In this document: one piece after another, positions 11,600-21,800 of the stretch
How positions within the stretch are numbered: position 1 is the stretch's first letter
How the letters are laid out: every line of letters starts with the position of its first letter
Origin: Plasmodium coatneyi
Taxonomy: Eukaryota > Apicomplexa > Aconoidasida > Haemosporida > Plasmodiidae
Reading direction: 5' to 3'
DNA length: 64,000 nt
Assembly: GCF_001680005.1 (NCBI RefSeq)
Contig: NC_033569.1
Span: forward strand, 1,550,001 to 1,614,000
The notes under the pieces: model-generated
What the model was told of the DNA's origin: nothing
Seen by the model: only the letters and a program-made list of their open reading frames with translations
The model's database searches: none
Program-made: the position numbers and the translations under genes

Positions 11600-12207
11600 G
11601 TTGCGTTTGCCTTGTAGACGTGTGTATGTTACTTCCAAATGGGGCTATCACACGTAGTATAAGCCACCATTTAATTGCCCACTTTTCTACGTAGTGAGTT
11701 CTTTTCTCCCCACGCTGTGCGTGATGCATATTCTTCTCACATTTTGCGAAAGTCATATGCATCTTCCACAGCTTCAACATCTCTCTCCCCCTGATTTAAT
11801 CTTTTTTATTAAATTAATTCTCACCGACGAATTGCAATCCGGCGTAGATTAATTGCGTGACACAAAACTGCTTAACCGATCGGTGACTTTCCCGTGCATA
11901 CAAACGGGAACGCTTGAAGTTGCACTCCATGGGTTGTTCTACACTGCGGAAAATACCACCCCCAATATGGGTTGTATTCCAGTTTGTGCGGCTGTTCTTG
12001 TGACCACTTTTGCCTGTAAGTACCCCCTTGAGCCACCGAGAGTGCATTAAAACATGTCCCATTTGCGAACCCCTTTTGGGTTGCGCTTCCCCCGGTGTTG
12101 ACAAGGTGCACCGCTATATTCTGCGACGAGCTCGAACTGTTCTCGTTTTCCTTTTATTCTTCCCCCCTTTTTTCCAAATATGTGCCATTTAACCAGGCGG
12201 CCAATTC

Positions 12208-12243
<36 letters not shown>

Positions 12244-12871
12244 TCATTCCATTCGATTGGAAGGCGCTCATTTTTTTTTTTCACATTTACGCAATTTTGT
12301 AGCACTCGAGAGGGGGCAAATGCAAATCCTACAAATTGCCGCTTCGTTCCCTTTGCCTTTGCAGTCAGAATAGCAGAGAGGCCACACACAGTGGTAGCGT
12401 CACGCGAGGTGGGTTCTACGTCGAGTTGGCCCCCTCCTCTGGTGTTGCTTCGCTGGTGCTGGGAAAGCTGCAAATGGGGGAAGAAAATAAGTAATTGGTC
12501 CCTTGTCATACCTTGCATTTGTATTACAACCGAATTGGGTGTAAAATACAACCAAGTCGTTAAGGGGTATGCATATGTACAATCCGCGTGTGACTCTTTT
12601 GCGTGGGGACGTTGTCGATGTGTCAGCCCATTTTGTGTAAAAACAACGGAGGGCTCACTCATCGGAAGCATTCTGCAGAATTGCATGTCCATTTGTGCAC
12701 GTCCCTCGTCAAACTGGGAGGATACATTGTAGAAGATAAAATAGATTGATCCTAAAAAGGGCAACAACAGAACGGTGCGTCATCCTGCGTAGGTGGCGTA
12801 GGGAACCCTCATCCCCTCCTCATACATATTTAACACGTTTATGCCGAACAACTAAATGACCGAGGAAGACG
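11469..12871. other. Intergenic between two plus-strand genes
   Basis: 1.4 kb holding the 3' UTR of the upstream gene and the promoter of the giant gene. It contains a T28 run (11570-11597) and an A31 run (12210-12240). Frames at 12189-12767 (-) and 12391-12732 (+) lack recognisable features and are best explained by chance. Confidence 0.55.
12210..12240. repeat. A31 homopolymer
   Basis: The longest uninterrupted A-run I found in the window, in the promoter region about 630 bases upstream of the giant gene. Long dA:dT runs are typical nucleosome-excluding elements of Plasmodium intergenic DNA. Confidence 0.9.
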
Positions 12872-15800
12872 ATGGAAAAGTCCAGGTGCGTCATCTGCGG
12901 GTCGACCAGCTTCCGCATAGAGGAGGCCCAACTCGTCTGCAACGAATGCAACTACGTGAACGAAATTCAACAGGAGCAGTTCGAAGACGACTATGAAGAC
13001 CGCCAAATAGAGGATAATTTAAATAAGGAGTACCTTGAGAAGGACTTTTACGAAGTTTTGAAAAAGCTCTACAAAAATGATAAGATAATTGCTAAAATTA
13101 AAAATTATGTTTTCAAAGATAATGATGAATTTTTTGTAAAGTACCAGAAATTGTTACTAAACTTTATGTATGTCTTTATTTCGGAACATCATTTGCCTCC
13201 TCTCCTATACGATGAAGTGAAGAAAATTTGGTTCTACTTACTCAAGGTCAATATAATGAATGCAAATGTGTATGTCCCTATGGGGGATGCAAAAGATTCA
13301 GTCAAATCTGTCTTCGAAGTTATTCGGGCACAGAAATTGAAAGATATTTCTGCAGACATTTTATACAATGGGAATATCATTAAGGGGATTAAAAATGTAA
13401 TTAAAAAAATGGGACTCAGTAAGTCCTCCCACTTTTTCATCATACAAAAAAGAATTATCAGCGAAACGGGAAAGTCTTTAGAATTCCTCCCTAAAAAAAG
13501 TGAAGTCCTTAAAAGGTCCGATGTTAAACTGTTAAATCTGTACAAACAGACTGCCCTCTTAGATAGCGAAAAAAACAACAAGGAAAATTTTTTAAAAATT
13601 AACGAAATAATTCATAACATTAGGAAGTCCAAACGGGCAGACGAGGGGGAAGAAGTGGACCAAGATGGAGATCACAATTTTGCCATTTCAAATGTCGGTG
13701 CGAATAGGGAGGCTGCAAATCCAGGGGGATATTCAGTTCATGCGAAGAGGGAGGAAGAAGACATCCTTTCTGATCAGCAACTCATGGAGGCACAACCCAG
13801 GCTAAACAGTTTAGGAGACAATTACGAAGATTTTAATATGTATGAGGGGGGTGCTGATGGGGATGAAATGTTCAACCTGGGGGACTTCCCCGAGTTGGAC
13901 CAATTTGGACAGTCGGACCGGATTAATCAGGAGGAACCTCCAGACAAGGCCGCTATACCTCACGTTACAGATGCCCCAAAAGATGTGGAAAACTTCCCCC
14001 AAGACGAAAATTACGCGCAAGGCGAACGAGTGTACCACTTCTGCTCCTCCTTCATAATCAATCAGTTACTTAAACATAAAAAATTGTTGAGACCGGTTGA
14101 TCCAAATATATCCACAAATTATATGAACAGATCCGTTAACTACACCAATGTTATCGACTTATTCTACCAGCATGATTTTTTATATTATTTCCACGAGGAA
14201 TTGAGGAAAAAATGCGACATTGAATTTTTGTCCTTCTACGATATAATGCAGGTGTTCAAAGGGGAATACGATTATCTGTTGCCCCCCTCTTTGGGCCTCA
14301 GCAAAGGTCCGTATATCCCCCCCAGTGAGGGCGAAACCACTGACAGTAGTCCCCCCAAAGAGGACATCCTTCCGGAGGAGGAACACCCCTTCGACGAACT
14401 TACCCAAGTGAAGGACGATCCAGGCGATATCTTCGGTTTAGACATAAACGAGGTTCCCTCTTATGAGGAGCTAAAAATGGAACAGTCATCCATAGCTGTA
14501 CCATTAACAGGTGACCTACTCGAAAAAGCTCCTCTACCGAGTGGCGATGAACATTCCTCCATTGTTGAATCTTTGAGGGATAATTTAAGTGTAGGGGGAG
14601 AATTCTCCGAGTTTTTAGGCCCCAAGGACGCCCAAAGAAGTGGCGACAAGGCAGAAGCAGGTGACCTACTGACGTTGGACCAACTGGAGGGGCTATATGA
14701 AGACGGGTTCGGGGAGGATGGCGAACAGAATGCCCTGGTCGAAATGCTGAAAAGTGGCCAGCTGGACAGAGAAATCGCAGCACACAAGAAGCACAAACGT
14801 TCCGCTGAGGAGGTAGAAAAAATTTTGAAAAATTACCAAAAGTACGTTGAACTGAGGAAAAAGAGCGGAAAGGGTCTCCTGCAGAACGAGCGTGCCGTTA
14901 GGATTGAAACTCTATCTGATGATGAAAGGTTCGAGGGAAAAAAGGGGCACAAAAAGGGGGGTACTCAGGGGGGTAAGGATCCAGTGAGCAAACCCGAGGA
15001 AAGGGGAGAGGACATCGACCTGCTTGGTCAGCTATCCCCCCGCATGAATCAAATAATCGACGCTGTGCCAGAGTATGACGTAGAAGGTGTTCCTTCCCCG
15101 GGTGCAAACAAGGTAAGTTCTCCTCTCCTCCAAGGGGAGGCAACAGTTGGAGTACCACCAATGGCAGAAGCGGGGGGGAGAGAGAAGCCAATCAAGAAAA
15201 ATAGCAACAATTTGGGTAGTGGCCCCGGTAATGCTTCCACCACCACGAGCATACGCACAGTGTATAAAAAGCTGGAACACGTGAATAAGATCAAACGGGA
15301 AAGGAGCATAACCATTGAAAAGCACTCCTACGATAATGGACTGAAAAAGGCACAGAAAAATTATAGCAAAATTGAGCTATTTGTCAAGGGGTGCATATTA
15401 ACACAAATAAAGGAAGAAAATTTGAAATTAGAAAATGAAAAAATGCTCTACATTCCCGATAGGTACCTCATCGATTCGTACATTTTTGATGGCCTCTACG
15501 AAAACTTCCTGTACATTTCAAACCTAAGTAAATTCAGAACCATGACGATAAAGCATATATATAACGAATACGTTAATTTCTTTCTAAAGGATTACAGAGA
15601 ATATTTAATAGACGATGAGGCATACAAATTTTCCTACAACTTTTCCTTCGACTTGCTCTTCTACGTGTTGTACTACTCAATGAAAAGGTTGCAGATTCAG
15701 TGTCTCCCCCACAACCTTACCAATTACATCAATTTAGACAACTTTAATCTGTATAGAATTTTTAATAACGTTCCTGAATTGCTGCAAAAAATTTACAAAG

Positions 15801-18800
15801 ACGAATCTTCTCTTAATACATTCCCTTTGAAAAACACAAATTTTTCAGAAATTAAAAAGTCTTTTTTTATAAGAAATTTAAAAACTGGCGTACCTTTTCT
15901 CTGCATGCACAATTATGAACACACCAGTAAACATTTCACACCGGAAGAAGAGAACCAAATTAAGGCCAACCAAAAAAAAAAAAAAAAATTACATCCTCAC
16001 AAAATTACCTACTTTAAAGATTTCAAGCATTTAAATAAAATGAACAATTTTTTCTCCTACTTTAATAGAGCAAAATGGGTAAAAGAATTACCGCTTTTTA
16101 ACTCCTCTTTAATTACAGACTTGTATAGCCAAATTAACGACTTGGTCTTTAAATTTCAGCTGCCCAATTTCGTGCAAATCTATTCCATGAAGCTCCTTCA
16201 CATGACCATTTTCAAGTACAGGTTTTATAAGTTCCTCTTTAATGTGTATAGCAATCAATACGATGATATGCACACAGAATTAAATAATTTTTACTCTTTC
16301 AAGCATATACTCAAAGATTTCAAAATGTTCTATACGAGGAGAAGCGCGTCTGTCTTTTCGAAAAAAGAAATTAACAGATACATTCTCTACTTAATGAAGA
16401 AGGAGCTTTATCTTAAAAAAAAAATTTTACAAAAAAAAAAAATTTTTCACAAAAACAGTGGACAACTCAATTATAAGGTTTACAATAAATTGAACTACTT
16501 TTATCGTCAGAAATTTATCTGTACCTTTTTTATCACCTTGAAGTATACCCTTTCCGTGGAAAAGAAAAGGTTCTATAGCATCGCTGCTGCTTGTGTCCTC
16601 ACTGCCTGCAAGTTCTACTACCCCATGTTCAACTGCGACTTTTTCAGTTTCCAAAATATGTTCATTCGGGATAAATTTGAGAGCTTCCACGAGGCTAACC
16701 ACTACCACTGTCATATGCAGCAGGGGGTGCACCTCTACAATGGGGGAGGCCTACAAGAAGGCCCTCACCTGAAGGGGAAGCAGAGAACCAAACGGGACGG
16801 TCAGGACGCACCTGTAGAAAACCCCCCCATGGATAGTTCCCAACACATCAAAATAAAAGCGGCACTCAAAAGAGCTAATCACAAAACGGACAAGTCAAAG
16901 GAGGCAACAAGTCCAGAAAGTCAGCCCCATGGAAGAAAGCGGAAGTTACCCACACCGTCGGGAGAAGTGGATTCGCCAAAAGGGGGGGCAGAGGCCAAAA
17001 GGGCAAAGCGTGTCGAAAGCAACGGGGAGGAAGTTCCCCCGCTTGGCGATGGAAACTTAATGGGTGAATGCTTAAGGAAGGATCACAGGGGTAATAACCA
17101 CACCGATTATGCATATGACCACTACAGTGAAATCTTCACCGATTCATCCGAAGAGGCTTCCTTCTTTCTCCCCACCGATGGAGGGGAAAATAATCATGGC
17201 AAGAACGAACTGGAACATTTTTTGGCGCAGGATTACTCTACAGATAGTAGTGACTTTTGCTGTGATGAACGCATGCGTGGCAATGCCTATGGTAAATTTC
17301 ATAGAGAGATCATTTTTGAGGAGGCACCCACGGGGAAGATGCCCTCCCAGAGGGGCAGGAAAACCAAAATGAAAACAACCCCCCCTATGCCTATTCGGAG
17401 AATACACTTTAAGGCATCCATCCAGAAAAGCACTTGTTATTTTGTGCCCATCCCGAGCATTATGAAGTTGTTTTTTAACTACAGACGGTTTGCCTCCCGT
17501 GACACCACATTCGACTCCCTCCTGGACGTCAATCATGACGGTGCATGTAGTTCCCCCGACGAGACGGACGAAGAAGAACAATACATTTCTCACGTCGCAT
17601 CAGGAGGGAACCCCTCCCCTAACACTACACACAGGGGCAAGAAAGATAGTGTAAAGAAGACGCTTATTAATAAGAAGCCAGAAAATGTGAATCGTAAACA
17701 AAAATATCCGAATCACAATAAACACCCCCTGCCACGCATTTATGTTAATACTCAACAAAGCGTTTCATCTTCAGGTAGGAATAAAAATAGACATGGAGAA
17801 AAACCAGTCATTCATTCAAAAAAGTTGAGGGTACATCAGAACCCGTATTGTTGCAAGGAGTTGTTAGATGCACCACCTACGGTATCCCCTCTTGAAAGAA
17901 AGGTGGATCAATTGAAAGGAAAGCTGTTTCAATCCCTTTGCTTAAGCAACTGCCCTCAACATATAGACCATTTCAATTTCGACGTGAAGAAGTTACTTCT
18001 ATATAATTCGATGCGTAGCTTCATGAAAGAGTGTGGACTACCCCCCGGTGAGGGAGAAGCACGCAACTTACTCAGTGAAGAAGCATCTGAATGGTTTTTT
18101 CTTCTCAAGATGGTGTCATCTTGGGGAGAGAAAGGTACATCTGAAAATTCGAATCTGGGGATCAACCCCTCCGGGAGCTTCAACTCAAATGTGGATGGAA
18201 ACCCCATAGGGGAAGGTAGCCATATCGGTAGGCGCATCAGTACCGCTGTTCATAGCCGGCCCGGAGCGAACCACCCTAGGAAGGACAAAGACGAATTTGT
18301 AAACTTCAACGACGAAACGGTGGAACAATTCATAAAGGCGAATAGTCTCACATGCAGGGAAAAAAATCTGTACCGCGCACTGAAAAAACAGAGCAACATT
18401 ATCGATGTAGGTAACGCAAAGGGGATAACAAACGATGAATCACAAATAATTAGACAAACACATTTAATACATTCAAAGAGATACGAAATTCTTTTCTTCC
18501 GATACGTCATGTATGAGTACTACACCATGTTGCCGCTTTTGCCAGATTTCCAATTCATCGTAGACACGCTAAACGTATACATGACTTATACGTGGAACGT
18601 GTATCACACTCTCTTTTTATATTACCAGATAAAACATACCATAGAGGAATTTTTCAAATGCTTCACTCAAGTTACAAACATGCTAGACTATTTTCTCCTA
18701 ATCATGAAGCGTAAAGAATACATAGATGCAAAACAGTTTAATTGTTTTTTCAGGAACAAGTACAGAAAAAAAAAAAAAAAAATTTCTTACAATTTAAAAA

Positions 18801-21800
18801 GATTGTTCTTCGTCCTTGAGCTCTTCAGTGCCCTATACGGAGTGAAGTCTAAAATTCCCCATCAGTCCAAATTTTCCCCAGGCGAATTTTTTTATAACAA
18901 TTGTACCCTTATATATCACAGGAAGAAGCAATACGCAGAAGGGGTCAATAGAAAAAAAGAAATCCGTGCTCGTTTATCTAAGGTGTTTAAAGGGGGTTAC
19001 TATGAATACCTTAACAATATGCTCCAGAACGTCTTCAACCTCGACATGGTTAAAAGGACGGTGAAGAGAAAAATGAGAAAAGCACGAAATGCAATACACG
19101 ATATGATTAGGAATACCTACATGTGTGATGATTATATTCATTCGTATGTTTTCCCTCCTACACGGAAAACCCTATTCCACATAACCGTGCGGCATATCAA
19201 GTTTTTTAGCCTCAACTTTGAGGGAACCCTAAACCTCGTCAGGGGGAATTATGCCACTTGTCTGGATGAATACTTCGAAGCGATGGATAGGTGCGGCTTG
19301 TCTAGCTTGGGCGATGTTGTGACGGTGTTGTCTGTTGGTCCCGCAAATAAAGGAACCAACCGAGGTGGGAGTTACCCTATTATCTGCTCACCCAAACGGC
19401 GCAGAAATGCACATGGTGCTCTATCCAAGTACCTAACCCTAACTCTAAACATGCAGAAGAAAAAAATGCCAGTACCCTACCTCTTCTGTGACAGCAGCGC
19501 TTCATCCAGCAGGACCAAAGACGGCATCTACTTTCTCCACCATGACAAATCAGACGTGATAAACGATTGCATCAACTTTGTGATGAGGAAAAATTACAAG
19601 GTTCTAAATAACAAAGAACTGAGCGACATTTTAAAGTATAAAGTGGTGGTGGATGTGCAAGGGCAGGTGTGCAAACAGTTGGAACAGTACCAGGATAACG
19701 ATGCGGGGCCCCACTTTACTCGAAGCACTTGTTACAACATAGAACACGACATAGGATTCTACCATATGGTTAAACATTTAAAATATTTTAAAAAAATGAG
19801 AAGAATTATCACACAGCCTGGGGATATATTTCTCCTCTACTACCTAAGTTACTGCACCAACTTGTTCAAAAGGAACCTTTTCTCACGGAGCGAATTATGC
19901 ACCAATAATTTTTTAGCAAGACGGATACTCTATTCCTTCCTACCTGACATTTTTAGGTGGAACAAAAAATCAAATAAAAATTCAGCCGTTATGAAGAATA
20001 AAATTATAAATTATATGCAACTGTTCAGGTTTATCCTTCGTCGAAGGAGGAACACATTTTTGGGATCCGAGGGGGGGATGTTCGTCTCCATCTGTGACCC
20101 CTCTAGTAGGTGCCCCCATTTTGGCGAAAAAAAAAAACTTTTTAAAAATTGTCCTTCCACAAGTGCAGCAAAATCGAATGGCACCTCCATCCGGTGTGAC
20201 GAGCAATTTCAATCCACATTGCCCCTTCGGAGGGACAAAAAAGGGGAACCTTCTAACTGCACGAAATGGCTTAACTTGGTGGATGTGTCCAAAAGTTATG
20301 AAAATTATACAAAGCGTTTGCGGTACCCCCTTTCGAGTACTAATGAGCTCCTCTTTAATAAAATTATTTTTTTCAATCTGGCAAATGAAACAGTCCTTAG
20401 TGACCTATGGCAGGAGGGCAGGCACCCCCCACGGGGAGGGGAGATCTACCACCGTAGTGGTGAAGACGCTTCAAAAAGACACAACCGAAAGGGGAAAGGA
20501 AATCAGATGAAAGAAACTCCCGCAATAACAACCCCGATGGAGCGGATCGCCTACTCCCTCATTCTGGACAATTTTATCAACCACAATAAGCAGCTCATTT
20601 TGATCAGAAATGCGAACCGTTTTTACACCAACTTGGAGGAGAAAATTGAGAGGAAACTTTACAAAGTCAGAAACGGTATGAAGACCACCACGAACAGCAC
20701 TACGAATGACAGTGGCAGCGTCAGTGTGTGTTCTTCGCTCCCCCTCGCGCTACCACCTGCAGAACAAAACAAAAGAGGGAGGAAAAAAGGAACAAAGATA
20801 ACACCCTCCTCTGTAGACACCCCGAAGATAGTAAAATACATCGTACAAACAAGGTACCAGAAAAAGTGCAGCGTCTTAACATCTATATTTCAACAAATGG
20901 ATTCAAGGATTAACAATCTGCCCTATAACATTCTACCCAAAGAAGACCCAATCAAAACTGTAGTCACCTTTGAAAAAACAAATGTGCGTCAGGAACAAAA
21001 CGTAATAGAGGCGGTAGACTCCATCAGCTCGATTCATTCTAAATTGTTCACACAGTTGAAAGGACTCTTTTCTACTGTCCCTTTAGATGGGTTCCTTATT
21101 AGCCACCTGGAGAAGCGATTCGCGCAGATGTTCCCCAGGGAGGACCTAAAAGAGGAGCTTTCCTACTTCGTTCATGATATTTATGCCAAACTGAAAATGA
21201 GTGCTTCGAATGGGGTCGACGTCGCAGAGGAGCACCTACAACGGGGTAAAAACCACGCCATCGAAAGGAACGTTAGCGAAAGAGATGTCAGCGAAGGAAA
21301 CCCCCGTGGAAGCGAGCCAAGTGACGCCCCCACAGAGGAAGACGAATTTCTTTACCTCTCCACAGATGTAGACTCGTACAAAACAGATTCCATGTACCCA
21401 CTCCAATTGAAAAAAAATGAAGCATATCGTGATCTTAGAAAATATTTTAAAAAAAATCAAAAACAACTAAACATAGCTATGGGAAATAAGGAGTCTTGTG
21501 AGTTTAACAGATTCAGGTCCTTTTTCAAAGAAGCGGAACATATTCGAACTGATGACATAATCATACACGAGTGTTACAGAATATTTGCCAACGTTTTTAG
21601 GAAGATGAGTAGCTGTTTGAGCCACTTTCACGATAGGGACGTCTGTGGGGCACCATTTTACAGGCGCCTATTCGAGTGGCATAGCAACCTCAACATGTAC
21701 GACCCTTTTTTACTCATCCATAATAGACACCACCAGTATGATAAAGCAATAAGGGGGGATTCATCTAGGCCGATTGTTCCCTCCGAGGAAGGGAGAGAAG

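Noticed and set aside
19432..19452. CCTAACCCTAACTCTAAAC-like telomere-type sequence
   Set aside because: It is inside the giant gene and encodes LTLTLN; the unit is a hexamer rather than the Plasmodium heptamer, so chance in coding sequence is the simpler view.
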